Assembly: GCF_900099925.1 (NCBI RefSeq) | Contig: NZ_FNDE01000014.1 | Coordinates: 17,448-81,447 of the forward strand | Direction of reading: 5' to 3' | DNA from: Aneurinibacillus thermoaerophilus | Lineage (GTDB): Bacteria > Bacillota > Bacilli > Aneurinibacillales > Aneurinibacillaceae | Length of the DNA: 64,000 bases | Shown: positions 45,319-55,401 of the stretch, piece after piece | Numbering within the stretch: position 1 is the stretch's first letter | How the letters are laid out: each line of letters begins with the position of its first letter | Notes under the pieces: generated by a model | Seen by the model: the letters and a program-made list of their open reading frames with translations, nothing else | Databases searched by the model: none | Told to the model about the DNA's origin: nothing | Made by a program: the position numbers and the translations under genes

Positions 45319-45496
45319 AAAAAGCTCTCTTTCTGAAAGAAAGAGAGCGATCCGTTCATACGAATTACAAACTCACGATCTTATCTTTCAGAATGAAACG
45401 GTTCATCCTGCAGGAATTAGCACCTTGCTTTTTTCAACGTAAAAGCAGGTTGCCGGGCTTCATTGGGCCAGTCCCTCAGCCTTCTCGTGATAAGAT
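45319..45496 (-). promoter_or_regulatory. SAM-I (S-box) riboswitch of the mtn operon
   Basis: Reading the minus strand from about 45496, the S-box core is seen: TCTTATCACGAGAAGG, GAGGGACTGGCCC, AATGAAGCCCGGCAACC, a long P3 arm, GGTGCTAATTCC and the closing AAAGATAAGAT (45378-45388). A terminator follows: GCTCTCT and AGAGAGC with TTTTTG (45348-45319). High SAM should shut off mtnWXBD. Confidence 0.95.
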
Positions 45497-45521
45497 GACT
45501 CAATTCAATTGTCTGTGTCTA

Positions 45522-45550
45522 ATAATAATTGTAAATTGTCAGTATGTCAA
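45522..45550 (-). promoter_or_regulatory. Sigma-A promoter of the mtn operon
   Basis: Minus-strand TTGACA (45550-45545) and TATTAT (45527-45522) are 17 bases apart, just before the riboswitch. Confidence 0.8.
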
Positions 45551-45556
45551 TAGGTT

Positions 45557-46624
45557 TTATTCTTCTTCCCCCTGGTGGTGACAAAAAGCGTGCACTAGCT
45601 TGTTGAGATGTTCAAGTTGGTTGGCGTATTCCAGTATTTCCGCTACCACCGGGAAAAGATGGCGCCACTGTCCGTCGTCTTCTTTTTGCGGTGTGCTTTT
45701 TACTTCAGGATATAATGCCATAAATTCATGCAGTAGCAGGTTGTTTTTCTCGATAACTTCTATTGGCAAGTGCCAATCTTCCCGCGGTTTTAAAATCCCG
45801 TCGTATGTCATCAGGATATTTTTATGGCATTCTGTCAGCGCCTCCAGCTGGTTTTGAATCAGTGGGAACAAATGGTGACCAGGCTTAAAAGAGGAATAGA
45901 TATGACGCTCGAATGTACGCAGCATATCCATTTCTTTATATAACACGGTAATCATTTGTTTGAGAATTACCCGTCTTTTTTGGCTGGAGTATGTGACTTT
46001 TCTTAGCTTTGTAACTTCCTCCGTGTACAAGTCATAAAGCTGTTCAATGTTCTTAAAGCCTTTTTTAATTTTTTCTTTTTCCTCCCGAAAAGCTTTCTCT
46101 TCCATTTCGTTATGAATGAGCGTTCGCATGAGCACGGAGAATTTTTCTCCGGTTTCGGAAATTTCCTTAAACAGTTTTCGCTCATAGTGTGGCGGAATGA
46201 AGAGCGCATTGACCAGCGCCGCGGAGAAAATGCCAACAATAGTAAGCAAAAAGCGGTTGCTGGCGAAATACAGATAATTTCCGCTTGACGTTTCCATTAC
46301 GGCGATAACCGTAAGTACGCTTAAAACCAAGCTGCTTTCCAGTTTCAGATGAAGGTTAATCATGATGACCAGCATGACGACGATTCCAACGATCAAAGGT
46401 TCCGCTCCAAGAAAATATGTCGCCGTTACTCCGAGCGCCGCTCCGATGATGTTGGCCTCCATCTGTTCTTTTAGATGTTTCAGCGTGCGGTACACGGTTG
46501 GTTGAATGCTTAATGTAGCAGCGATGGCCGCAAAAATGGGAGGTTCTAGGTTGAACCATTGACAGACAAGCAACGCCAGAATAAGAGCGATTGCCGTTTT
46601 TAAAATACGTGCTCCGACGCGCAT
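45557..46624 (-). CDS. ygaE: Aromatic-acid exporter-like membrane protein (YgaE, UPF0421)
   Basis: A 355-residue protein: an N-terminal membrane domain with about five helices (ILKTAIALILALLVCQWF, FAAIAATLSIQPTVYRTLKHL) and a helical cytoplasmic half from about residue 145. It matches the UPF0421/ArAE family. In B. subtilis ygaE lies next to hemL2 (gsaB); here the order is conserved apart from gltA. Its stop comes just after the -35 of the mtn promoter, so the two are on one strand but separately driven. Confidence 0.88.
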   Translation of the reverse strand: MRVGARILKTAIALILALLVCQWFNLEPPIFAAIAATLSIQPTVYRTLKHLKEQMEANIIGAALGVTATYFLGAEPLIVGIVVMLVIMINLHLKLESSLVLSVLTVIAVMETSSGNYLYFASNRFLLTIVGIFSAALVNALFIPPHYERKLFKEISETGEKFSVLMRTLIHNEMEEKAFREEKEKIKKGFKNIEQLYDLYTEEVTKLRKVTYSSQKRRVILKQMITVLYKEMDMLRTFERHIYSSFKPGHHLFPLIQNQLEALTECHKNILMTYDGILKPREDWHLPIEVIEKNNLLLHEFMALYPEVKSTPQKEDDGQWRHLFPVVAEILEYANQLEHLNKLVHAFCHHQGEEE

Positions 46625-46690
46625 AGTCCCTCCAGATAGTATCTTATGCTAATACTGTATATTACCATGCTTCTTTAAAAAAGCAACAAG

Positions 46691-46724
46691 AAAAAGCAAC
46701 CGCCCCTGGGAGGAGGGCGGTTGC
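46691..46724 (-). terminator. Terminator of the glutamate synthase gene
   Basis: The minus-strand stem GCAACCGCCC/GGGCGGTTGC (46696-46705 with 46715-46724) is perfect over ten pairs and is followed by TTTTTC. Confidence 0.92.
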
Positions 46725-46790
46725 CGGTATAGGTGGTAATCACGCTGCACAAATGGGAGTTGCAGGTGAAAATTATGCGTGCAAATCATG

Positions 46791-49700
46791 TTATTCTGTT
46801 GCGATAGATGGGTCGGCCTGCTCTTTCACAGGAGATACCATGATAAAGTGCTGTTCAGCGTTATCAATTAAATTCTGGATGCTGGCGGCTTTATCCTGTT
46901 GGCCGCTTGCTTTAAGTTCGGTTATATATTCACCAAGCAGGTAGGCGACATCTTCTTTGCCTTTTGCATCAAGCGGTTTCAAGGAGACTTTAGCCGCTTT
47001 AGCAATACGGCGTTCAAGCGCAGCCTGATCAAGCCCCATTTCTGGCTGAACGCGCAGGTATACGACACCACCGGTCATACCGGAGCAAATCCACGGTCCT
47101 GGATCGCCCAGTACGATCGCACGTCCGTTTGTCATATATTCAAAGGCGAATCCTTTAATATTAGCTCGCGCGCCAATGCCACCCAAGCGATCGTTAATTG
47201 GCTCTTGCAATTCGCCGCCGATGACTACGTCGGCTCCAGAGAGGCGGATGCAGGCGCGTGCGTCCGCATTGCCTTGCACAATATATAGGCCTTTTTGTGC
47301 TCCGTAACAGAAGCTTTTGCCTACGGAACCGTTAATAAATTGACGATTCGCGTTCGGCGATTTCATAATTGCGACGCGTCCGCCAAATCCAGTCTTACCG
47401 ACGCCGTCTTGTGCTCCACCATGCACGCGGATGAAGACGCCTTCCGCATTAAAGGCGGCAAGACCGTTGCCCGGCACGCTTCCTCTATCGAAAGTAAGCG
47501 AAACTTCAGGCAAATTCACATAGCTGCCGTCAAGATACGGTTTTACGCGGGCACCGGAATAACGACTGCCGAGCACGCGTTGATCGCTGAGCACGTTCGT
47601 AAATGTTTCGTTAATCGGTGCATATGGAGACGCGTATTGATCCGATGCTTCATACGTCTCCGCACCAACGGCCACCAATACTTTCGACTCCACGCGTTCG
47701 GATTTTAGAAGTGGGAACGGAGCGCTCGTAAGAAGAGCGGATAGATCCATTTTGTTTAATCCGCGCGTTTGCACAAGTAAATCCGCGCGTCCAACCATAT
47801 CTTGTAAACGTTCAAAGCCTAGCTCAGCGGTGATGCGTTTTACTTCTTCGCCGAGTGCGGTGAAGAGACGCTTCAAGTTATCGACTGCTACGTCGAATAT
47901 GCGTGGTACGAAGCGGCGCAGTCCGTGTTCTTTTGCTTCTTCCACCGATTCGATTTGCGTAGCGATACCTACATGGCACGTATCAAGATGGCAACCGCGA
48001 CATGTCGTACATCCGACTGCCAGCATGGCCAGCGTGCCAAAACCGATTCGGTTTGCACCCAGAAGGATCATTTTTACCACATCGTGACCGCTTTTTATTC
48101 CGCCATCGGCCCATAATTCGACTTTATCACGCAGTCCTGCTTCGATTAATGCCGTATGGGCAGCTTTGACCCCAATCTCCACTGGAAGCCCTACGTGTTG
48201 TAATGCATGCACACGAGCCGCGCCGGTGCCACCATCAAATCCGCTCAATGTAATGTAGTCCGCACCGGCTTTGGCAATACCAACAGAGATCGTTCCGATG
48301 TTCGGTACAACGGGAACTTTTACGCACACTTTTGCTTCGCTGTTGGCGGTTTTCAATTCAGTAATGATTTGCGCTAGATCCTCAATCGAATAAATATCGT
48401 GGTTATTCGAAGGAGAGATAAGGTCAGAACCCAGTGTCGCGTTACGCGCGGCAGCAACTTTTGCCGTTACTTTTTTGCCCGGTAAATGACCACCTTCGCC
48501 TGGCTTTGCGCCTTGACCGATTTTAATTTCAAGCAGGTTGGACGAATTGGCCAGTTCTACATTAACGCCGAAGCGTCCAGATGCCACCTGCATGCCGCGG
48601 GTTTTCCGATATTTTCCGAGCATATCTTTGATTTCCCCGCCTTCGCCGTTCAGGCTAATCATATTTAATTGCTCGGCCGCTTCTGCATAAGCGCGGAATG
48701 CGACTTCGTTCTGTGAACCGAACGACATTGATGAAATCAGAAATGGCAGGCTGTGATCCCCGATAGAGATATCAACTTGTTCCGGCGATATTTCTTTGTT
48801 TGCCTTGGATGTATCGAAGTCAGCCAGATGGCGGATAGACAGCGGATTTTCACGCTCCTGCTCCAATAGTTTGTTGGCAAACTCAGTATAAGGCAGGCTT
48901 CCAGATGCCACTTCGCCGATTGATTTCCAGATGCGTGGCCACATATGGAAAATTTTCGCCGGCTTTGCTTGCTCGTTGTTCCAATCTTCATAGCGAGCTT
49001 TACTATCAGCTTCGAGTTCTGCGAACGAGGTGCCAGCTTTATCGCTGCCGCAGAAGTTTACGATACCGAGAACTTCGGCGACTTCGCTGTTAAGCCCGAT
49101 GGAAGAGAAGAGACGAGCGTAGCCGCGGAGCTCATGAATGCCGATGGTGGAGATCACTTTCTCCAAACCTTTGTTTAACGCATGATATAGATTTTCAACG
49201 GAATGTTCTCTGTCTTTTAAGAATACCGTTGTGAATAGAAGATATGGCGCTACGGCATCTGCACCCAATCCGAATGCTACCGCCAAATCATGAAGGTTGC
49301 GCAGGGCTCCTGAGCGCATAATGATGCTTGCTTGGCGGCGCAAGTTGCCGTTTCCTTTTGCGCCAGCCTCTTTAAGTGCGCGATCTGCTTTAGAGATAAC
49401 GAGATGCGGATCGATCCAGTAACGTCCGTCCCGGTGCGCCATGCTGTCATCGAATAGCAGGATACGGGCTCCATTTTTCACGGCGTCTACTGCACTTTTT
49501 GCAATGCGTTCCAGCGCTTGGGGAATGCTTTCTTCTCGTGTGAAATAAACAGGAAGCACATGTGCGTCCGTACCAAAGTGTTCGAGAAGCTGCTCAAGCG
49601 ACACAGTATTTAGTTTACCGGCTAATTCCTGTAACGCTTTACCTTCAAAAAGTAAAGGTGATGGAAGTTCTAGCGCAGCGGTTGCTTTGCCTTCCTGTGG

Positions 49701-51284
49701 GAACAATCCCGGGCGTCCGCCAAGCACAATGCGTGTAGAAAAATGTTCCATTTCTCGTTCGCGATCGATGGCCGGATTGGTTACGACGGCCACACTTTCT
49801 TTAATAAAGTCGGTAATATTTTGTCGTGCTTCGGCAATGGCTGCAAGCGGGGCATCGTGGCCGAGAGAGCGGATTGGTTCTGCGCCGCTAGACGCCATTT
49901 GCTCCGCCAGTTGAATGTGTTCTCTTTCCCAGCCATAAGCAGCGTATTGTTGATTGGTAACCGTCTCAATATCTTCGTAAGGCGTTTTAGCAGCTTTCAC
50001 TTGTGAGAAGGAAAGCTGGTTGCGGAATCCGGTGAAGTCCATGCGTTTACTGGAGCGCTCCAACACGATGTTTTGCAGTTCATGGTGTGGAACGACTGTA
50101 ATTGGTTGACCCGGATTAAGCTGAACGCCGACTTTTTCTCCAGGAGCCAGCGCTTTTGGTTCGCTTACCATTTCATATACCGGTATAACACCTTGCTCGG
50201 AGGAGAAGTAAAGCGATGCTTCGCTTTCCACCATCCAGAGCGGGCGCAGACCGAGCGCATCTACGCTGAATACACATTCGTTTGCATAACGAGATACGAT
50301 GCCCGCCGGCCCCTGTGCATAATGACCCCATGTTTGACGGTAATATACATACAAGTCTTGCAGTTCTGGACGCAAGCTTTTCATTTCATTAATAATCGGT
50401 GGAAAAACCATTTCCATTGCTTCGAACAGTGACAAATCGTAGCGATGTATTAATGTTTCGATAGCGCGGTTCATGTTTTGCGAGTCACTGCCGCCTTCAA
50501 CCAGATCGACACCGAGCATTTCTCCTTCGTCTTCCAGTTTACGAATCGTATTAATTTCCCCGTTGTGGCCGATGATGGTGAACGGCTGCACGCGGAAGAA
50601 ATTAGATAGCGTATTGGTTGAATAACGATTGTGTCCCACAGTGACGGACGAAGCGAATTCCGGTTGTTGAATATCTTGAAAGTATTGGGGCAGAATGTTG
50701 GCTGCTCCCATTACTTTATAAGAAGCTGAGTGGTTGCTTAGAGAAGCGACATGAACGTTATGTTTTTTCTCGATCGCGATTAAAAGCTCGAACAACTCTT
50801 TTTCAATTACATAATTGCCTGTGTATTTGCAGGCAAGCTGCCAGAAGACGGGTTCATCAGCCCGACCGTTCTTACCCAGCACTTCACTGTTGACATTGTT
50901 TATTTGTTCGAGTTCAATGACAAGGTTCGCTTTTGTAAACATGCTACGGATATTTTCCATTACGCTATGAACGTTATGCCCTTTTGTCGGAATAAAAATG
51001 TGGCCGACAGCAAAAGAGGGAGAGTAGGCCAGTTCAGCAGGCTTTCCAGCATCAGCCAGCTTTTTCGCCCAGAGGTCACGCGGGATGTCGCTTAAAATAC
51101 CGCATCCGTCGCCTTCACCGTCAATGAAGCCCGAACGATGTTCCATTTTTATAAGACCGTCGATAATTTTGGAAATATTATCGCGGTTAGGTTTTCCGTT
51201 CTTTTCAATGATAGCAATGATGCCACAGCTGTCGTGCTCTTCTGCCAGATGATTGCGGAAATTACCGAAATCTGCTCTCTTCAT
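46791..51284 (-). CDS. gltA: Glutamate synthase large subunit
   Basis: A 1497-residue amidotransferase/synthase making two glutamates from glutamine and 2-oxoglutarate. The N-terminal Cys nucleophile is Cys20 in EEHDSCGII, so a 19-residue propeptide is removed. The central FMN barrel holds GEGGEIKDMLGKYR and GQGAKPGEGGHLPGKKV. The [3Fe-4S] motif is GCTTCRGCHLDTCHVG, and the C-terminal beta-helix has GGVVYLR. It has a single promoter region at 51285-51773; the small subunit (gltB) and gltC are not adjacent, which is unusual for Bacillales. Confidence 0.97.
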   Translation of the reverse strand: MKRADFGNFRNHLAEEHDSCGIIAIIEKNGKPNRDNISKIIDGLIKMEHRSGFIDGEGDGCGILSDIPRDLWAKKLADAGKPAELAYSPSFAVGHIFIPTKGHNVHSVMENIRSMFTKANLVIELEQINNVNSEVLGKNGRADEPVFWQLACKYTGNYVIEKELFELLIAIEKKHNVHVASLSNHSASYKVMGAANILPQYFQDIQQPEFASSVTVGHNRYSTNTLSNFFRVQPFTIIGHNGEINTIRKLEDEGEMLGVDLVEGGSDSQNMNRAIETLIHRYDLSLFEAMEMVFPPIINEMKSLRPELQDLYVYYRQTWGHYAQGPAGIVSRYANECVFSVDALGLRPLWMVESEASLYFSSEQGVIPVYEMVSEPKALAPGEKVGVQLNPGQPITVVPHHELQNIVLERSSKRMDFTGFRNQLSFSQVKAAKTPYEDIETVTNQQYAAYGWEREHIQLAEQMASSGAEPIRSLGHDAPLAAIAEARQNITDFIKESVAVVTNPAIDREREMEHFSTRIVLGGRPGLFPQEGKATAALELPSPLLFEGKALQELAGKLNTVSLEQLLEHFGTDAHVLPVYFTREESIPQALERIAKSAVDAVKNGARILLFDDSMAHRDGRYWIDPHLVISKADRALKEAGAKGNGNLRRQASIIMRSGALRNLHDLAVAFGLGADAVAPYLLFTTVFLKDREHSVENLYHALNKGLEKVISTIGIHELRGYARLFSSIGLNSEVAEVLGIVNFCGSDKAGTSFAELEADSKARYEDWNNEQAKPAKIFHMWPRIWKSIGEVASGSLPYTEFANKLLEQERENPLSIRHLADFDTSKANKEISPEQVDISIGDHSLPFLISSMSFGSQNEVAFRAYAEAAEQLNMISLNGEGGEIKDMLGKYRKTRGMQVASGRFGVNVELANSSNLLEIKIGQGAKPGEGGHLPGKKVTAKVAAARNATLGSDLISPSNNHDIYSIEDLAQIITELKTANSEAKVCVKVPVVPNIGTISVGIAKAGADYITLSGFDGGTGAARVHALQHVGLPVEIGVKAAHTALIEAGLRDKVELWADGGIKSGHDVVKMILLGANRIGFGTLAMLAVGCTTCRGCHLDTCHVGIATQIESVEEAKEHGLRRFVPRIFDVAVDNLKRLFTALGEEVKRITAELGFERLQDMVGRADLLVQTRGLNKMDLSALLTSAPFPLLKSERVESKVLVAVGAETYEASDQYASPYAPINETFTNVLSDQRVLGSRYSGARVKPYLDGSYVNLPEVSLTFDRGSVPGNGLAAFNAEGVFIRVHGGAQDGVGKTGFGGRVAIMKSPNANRQFINGSVGKSFCYGAQKGLYIVQGNADARACIRLSGADVVIGGELQEPINDRLGGIGARANIKGFAFEYMTNGRAIVLGDPGPWICSGMTGGVVYLRVQPEMGLDQAALERRIAKAAKVSLKPLDAKGKEDVAYLLGEYITELKASGQQDKAASIQNLIDNAEQHFIMVSPVKEQADPSIATE

Positions 51285-51503
51285 CGTTTCGGTCAGCTAA
51301 ACTGACCTTCACCTCCTAATAAACAAAATTCTCTCACATTGGAAAGGCGGTTTTTCTTTATATATTTATTGAGCCTTCCAAAAAAATAAAATCTTGAATG
51401 AACAGTTAAATAAATCAAAAATAAAACAGAAATGTCGGAAAAGTAAGTATAGAATATCATGAATTTTGTTTAACGACAATAATAAAATGGTTAAATATTC
51501 ATT

Positions 51504-51517
51504 TGAAAGCGTTTTTA
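51504..51517. promoter_or_regulatory. Possible CcpA (cre) site upstream of gltA
   Basis: TGAAAGCGTTTTTA matches the consensus TGWAARCGYTWNCW with one mismatch. Carbon-source control of glutamate synthase is known in B. subtilis, but one near match in an AT-rich region may be chance. Confidence 0.35.
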
Positions 51518-51717
51518 TTTTTGTTTCTATAACAATTTTAATAATTTAGAATATAAATGATAATAGTTTAATAACGAATTTTATATGATTAAAATTATAT
51601 TATTATTCGGATGCAGGTGTGCATTTTTCTAAAAATATCAAATTGATGATGATATATTTCATGAATGTTATATTATTTGACAGGGATGTGGGTTCGTAAT
51701 AATATTTGTGTAAATAT

Positions 51718-51746
51718 AAGGGGTGCAAAATTTAATTGCACCCCTT
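51718..51746 (-). terminator. Terminator of hemL
   Basis: A perfect 11-base stem AAGGGGTGCAA/TTGCACCCCTT (51718-51728 with 51736-51746). The minus-strand tail is ATATTT. Confidence 0.75.
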
Positions 51747-51773
51747 ATGTGAAAATGAATTGAATATTTATTC

Positions 51774-53066
51774 TTATTTAAGTATTTTTATGAAAGATTT
51801 TTTGGCCGCTTCGATCGTATAACGAATGTCGTCTTCTGTATGCGCTGTTGTAATAAACCATGCTTCATATTTAGAAGGAGCGATGCAGATCCCTTCTTCA
51901 AGAATAGCGCGGAAGAAACGGGCAAACATTTTATCGTCAGACGCTTTGGCGTCATCGTAATTTTTTACTGGCTTGTCTGTAAAATACATAGCAAGCGCCC
52001 CCACTACACGGTTAATCGTTACAGGGATGCCGGCTTCATTAGCCGCTTCTTTTAGCCCGTCACCTAGCAGTTTGCCCAAGCGGTGCAATTCTTCGTAAAC
52101 ACCTGGTTGCTCCAAGACTTCGAGGCATGCGATGCCCGCCTGCATGGAAGCAGGGTTGCCGGCATGCGTACCCGCTTGGTACGCCGGTCCGAGCGGAGCG
52201 ACCTGCTCCATAATTTCTTTACGGCCGCCATATGCGCCAATGGGAAGACCGCCGCCAATAATTTTTCCGAGCGCGGTCAGATCTGGCTCGACACCGAGCA
52301 GGTTTTGCGCTCCGCCATATGTAAAGCGAAATCCTGTAATCACCTCGTCGTAAATAACGAGCGCTCCCGCTTCGTGCGCAATTCGATTTATTTCTTCAAG
52401 AAACCCTTTTTCCGGCGCTACAATGCCGAAGTTGCCAACGATTGGTTCTACCAGTACACCAGCGACCTGATCACCCCATTTCTCCATTGCTTGGGTAAAG
52501 GCGTCGATGTTGTTATACGGAACGGTGATGACCTCGTCAGCAATTGATTGCGGGATACCCGCGCTGTCAGGAATACCGAGTGTGGAAGGGCCGGAACCCG
52601 CGGCGACGAGCACCAAGTCCGAATGGCCGTGGTAGCAGCCGGCGAATTTCATGATTTTGCTTCGCCCCGTATACGCGCGTGCCACACGGATGCATGTCAT
52701 TACCGCTTCTGTCCCGGAATTGTTAAAGCGGATTTTTTCCATGGACGGGATTGCTTCGCGAATTTTCCGGGCAAACATCGTTTCCCATGGAGTGGGCGTG
52801 CCATAAAGTACTCCGTTTTTGGCAGCGGAAATGATCGCTTCTGTAATGTGTGGATGGGCATGTCCGGTAATGATAGGGCCGTATGCGGCCAGGAAGTCTA
52901 TGTATCTATTTCCGTCCACATCCCAGAAATAAGCTCCCTGGGCTTTTGCCATCGTGATCGGAGCGCCGCCGCCCACCGCTTTAAATGCACGGGACGGGCT
53001 GTTTACGCCCCCAACAATCACATCAAGCGCTTCCTGGTATAATTGTTCAGAACGCGTAAAATCCAC
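51774..53066 (-). CDS. hemL: Glutamate-1-semialdehyde 2,1-aminomutase
   Basis: A 430-residue PLP enzyme making 5-aminolevulinate for tetrapyrroles. The Schiff-base Lys is in [17 protein letters not shown] near 267. [19 protein letters not shown] and [16 protein letters not shown] are present. Its position beside ygaE and bcp corresponds to gsaB (hemL2) of B. subtilis, the second paralogue, so another hemL may exist elsewhere. Confidence 0.95.
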   Translation of the reverse strand: MDFTRSEQLYQEALDVIVGGVNSPSRAFKAVGGGAPITMAKAQGAYFWDVDGNRYIDFLAAYGPIITGHAHPHITEAIISAAKNGVLYGTPTPWETMFARKIREAIPSMEKIRFNNSGTEAVMTCIRVARAYTGRSKIMKFAGCYHGHSDLVLVAAGSGPSTLGIPDSAGIPQSIADEVITVPYNNIDAFTQAMEKWGDQVAGVLVEPIVGNFGIVAPEKGFLEEINRIAHEAGALVIYDEVITGFRFTYGGAQNLLGVEPDLTALGKIIGGGLPIGAYGGRKEIMEQVAPLGPAYQAGTHAGNPASMQAGIACLEVLEQPGVYEELHRLGKLLGDGLKEAANEAGIPVTINRVVGALAMYFTDKPVKNYDDAKASDDKMFARFFRAILEEGICIAPSKYEAWFITTAHTEDDIRYTIEAAKKSFIKILK

Positions 53067-53198
53067 TGTTCATTCCCCCTGATTTGTAAATATGACTGGT
53101 CATAAAAATACTTTACGTCTCTATTACTTTATCATATGATGAAAACTTGTTGTGAAAGATGTATGATAGCTAGTGGAACAAAAACGGAGGGAAGATAC

Positions 53199-54206
53199 AT
53201 GTTGCGAATTGAAGCCAAAGGACTTACCAAAGAGTTTAAATCGTATATAAGTCGTCCCGGTTTGGCTGGAGCATTCCGTGATTTGTTCAACCGCCAGTAC
53301 AAAACACTGCGTGCGGTTGATCATATCGACCTTGAAATTGCACCCGGTGAGATTGTGGGATACATTGGAGAGAATGGTGCGGGCAAATCGACCACAATTA
53401 AGATGCTGACCGGAATTCTGATGCCGACATCTGGTTATTTGCGGGTAAATGGCATGGATCCGCACCGGGACAGGGAGAAGTTTGTCCGTACTATTGGTGT
53501 AGTGTTTGGCCAGCGCAGCCAATTGTGGTGGGACATCGCGGTACAAGAATCGTTTACGCTCCTGAAAAAAGTGTATCGATTATCAGATGAAGAATATAAG
53601 CGCCATATGGGACATGTGATTGAAGTGTTAGAGATAGAGGAGCTTCTCACTAAGCCTGTGCGTAAGTTGAGCCTCGGCCAGCGCATGCGTTGCGAATTGG
53701 CGGCCGCATTGATCCACAATCCGCCGCTTCTGTTCTTGGATGAGCCGACCATCGGGCTTGATGTGCTCGTAAAGCTGAAAATACGGGAGTTTTTAAAAGA
53801 AATTAACCAGAAGTATGGTACGACCATTTTGCTTACAACGCATGACTTATCTGATATTGAAGCATTGTCTTCCAGGGTGATTATGCTGGATAATGGAAAG
53901 ATTATTTATGATGGCGGATTGAATGAATTGCGTACAACATGGGGAAACGAGAAGAAAGTCATGATTGAATTTACCAAGCCTGCCGATTTGAATGAATTGA
54001 AAAGGTTGATGGGCTCGCTTCCTGTAACGTGGCAAAAAGAAAACGATTTGCGTTTCCGGGCCGTGTTTGAGGAAGAGGATTTGGCTGTGTCTGATTTGCT
54101 TGCGCGTATTATTTCCCGCTATGAAGTAAAGGATATTTCCGTCGAGGCGGTAAGCACGGAGGAAATTGTCCGCAAAATTTATCAAGAGGGTATTATCCAT
54201 GCTTAG
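53199..54206 (+). CDS. ABC-2 type transporter ATP-binding protein
   Basis: A 335-residue ATPase of the COG4586 type. Walker A is GENGAGKSTTIKML near 58; the subfamily mark VVFGQRSQLWWDIAVQES follows; signature LSLGQRMRCELAAALI, Walker B LLFLDEPTIGLD and H-loop TTHDLSDIE. The ATG at 53199 is eight bases after GGAGG; the longer frame from 53136 is not supported. It overlaps the next permease by eight bases. COG4586 ATPases work with two permeases, COG4587 and COG3694. Confidence 0.93.
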   Translation: MLRIEAKGLTKEFKSYISRPGLAGAFRDLFNRQYKTLRAVDHIDLEIAPGEIVGYIGENGAGKSTTIKMLTGILMPTSGYLRVNGMDPHRDREKFVRTIGVVFGQRSQLWWDIAVQESFTLLKKVYRLSDEEYKRHMGHVIEVLEIEELLTKPVRKLSLGQRMRCELAAALIHNPPLLFLDEPTIGLDVLVKLKIREFLKEINQKYGTTILLTTHDLSDIEALSSRVIMLDNGKIIYDGGLNELRTTWGNEKKVMIEFTKPADLNELKRLMGSLPVTWQKENDLRFRAVFEEEDLAVSDLLARIISRYEVKDISVEAVSTEEIVRKIYQEGIIHA

Positions 54207-54993
54207 TATGTACGCGGAGATTATCCGCATCCGATTTTTGACGATGCTGGCGTATCGCGTAAATTATTATAGCGGGATTATTGTCTATAGCATAAACATT
54301 GGCGCGTATTATTTTCTTTGGAATGCCATTTATGGCGGTCAGTCAACAATGGGTGGATTTAGCGCACAGCAAATGGTGACGTACGTGGCCATCAGTTGGA
54401 TGGCACGCGCATTTTATTTTAACAATATTGACCGGGAAATGGCGCTCGATATTAAAGAGGGAAAAGTAGCTATTGAAATGATTCGTCCGTATAATTATTT
54501 AACAGTTAAATTAATGCAAGGATTTGGAGAGGGAATATTCCGCCTTCTCTTCTTCTCGGTGCCCGGCATGCTGGTGATTAGCCTTATTTTTCCTATTGAT
54601 TATCCAGATAATCCAGAGATATGGGGCTGGTATACGCTAAGCTTGCTGATAAGTTTCGTTATTAACACACAAATCAATTTAATTACCGGACTTATGACTT
54701 TCTTTTTCTATAATAACGAAGGAATTATGCGTGCCAAGCGCGTAATTGTCGACTTGTTTTCCGGATTAATTTTGCCCATCAGTTTTTATCCGGGATGGGC
54801 GCAGGAGATTTTAAAGTTTATGCCGTTTCAGGCGATCAGTTATTTGCCGGGGATGATATTTACCGAAGCGATGCAAGGAGAGAAGATTTATTCGGCCTTG
54901 CTCATACAGATAGCTTGGATGTTCGGGTTGCTGCTGCCGATCTGGTTTATGTGGTGGCGTGCCCGCAAGAATGTGATTATTCAAGGCGGATAA
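54199..54993 (+). CDS. ABC-2 type permease (first of pair, COG4587 type)
   Basis: A 264-residue protein with six hydrophobic helices (YRVNYYSGIIVYSINIGAYY, GLILPISFYPGWAQEILKF). It starts at ATG 54199, inside the end of the ATPase gene, with GAGGG upstream. It forms the membrane channel with the permease at 59665, now 4.7 kb away. A strong terminator follows 17 bases after its stop. Confidence 0.9.
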   Translation: MLSMYAEIIRIRFLTMLAYRVNYYSGIIVYSINIGAYYFLWNAIYGGQSTMGGFSAQQMVTYVAISWMARAFYFNNIDREMALDIKEGKVAIEMIRPYNYLTVKLMQGFGEGIFRLLFFSVPGMLVISLIFPIDYPDNPEIWGWYTLSLLISFVINTQINLITGLMTFFFYNNEGIMRAKRVIVDLFSGLILPISFYPGWAQEILKFMPFQAISYLPGMIFTEAMQGEKIYSALLIQIAWMFGLLLPIWFMWWRARKNVIIQGG

Positions 54994-55009
54994 TAAAATG
55001 TTTTGCGTT

Positions 55010-55058
55010 GAAGAGAGAAGATGCTTGATATATAAGGGGTTCTCTCTTCTTTTTTTTC
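55010..55058 (+). terminator. Terminator after the first ABC-2 permease
   Basis: GAAGAGAGAA pairs with TTCTCTCTTC (55010-55019 with 55040-55049), followed by nine Ts. It cuts the ABC operon before its third gene. Confidence 0.88.
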
Positions 55059-55372
55059 TTAAAAATAGGTAAATGACCACATTTTGACCACCTTTAGTCT
55101 GTTAAAGCGGATTTTACATTCTTTTTGACTGTACAGCTTTATGTTTTCGTAAGCAAGCGACAGCATAGGATGAAGGATAACAGAACATTGTAGCCACGGA
55201 AGGGAAAGAGGCTATTCTGTTTCCATTTTGCATGGAATTCGGGGCCGGTATTGCATGCTGGGTGAAAGACTTTCAGAAGACCGGATTGAAATTAAATTAT
55301 ATATTCATAAAACAAATAAGAAAATCCACATTATTCCATGTAAACTTGTCCATTCCTCGCTTACATCTTATT
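55059..55372. other. Intergenic stretch before the CotY-like gene
   Basis: No coding frame longer than about 50 codons with a ribosome site. Short translatable pieces near 55200-55370 match nothing I recognise. It probably contains a sporulation promoter at the right end. Confidence 0.4.
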
Positions 55373-55381
55373 CATAAACTA
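55373..55381 (+). promoter_or_regulatory. Possible sigma-K -10 element
   Basis: CATAAACTA matches the mother-cell sigma-K -10 consensus CATANNNTA, about 20 bases before the CotY-like gene start. No clear -35 is seen at the usual distance, so this is only suggestive. Confidence 0.35.
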
Positions 55382-55401
55382 TAGAAAAGGAGATGATGTT
55401 T

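Larger units (their letters stand above)
51285..51773. other. AT-rich control region between gltA and hemL
   Basis: About 490 bases with no coding frame. It holds the gltA ribosome site (TAGGAGGTGA), a cre-like site at 51504-51517, and the hemL terminator at 51718-51746. No leader RNA of known type is recognised. Confidence 0.6.

Noticed and set aside
51340..51375. Hairpin GGAAGGC...GCCTTTCC in the gltA leader
   Set aside because: Imperfect stem, no T-tract or known riboswitch core; not enough to call a regulator.
55200..55380. Possible coding remnant before the CotY-like gene (frames with ERLSEDRIEIKLYI or FCMEFGAGIACWVKDF)
   Set aside because: No family recognised and no consistent frame or start; could be chance.
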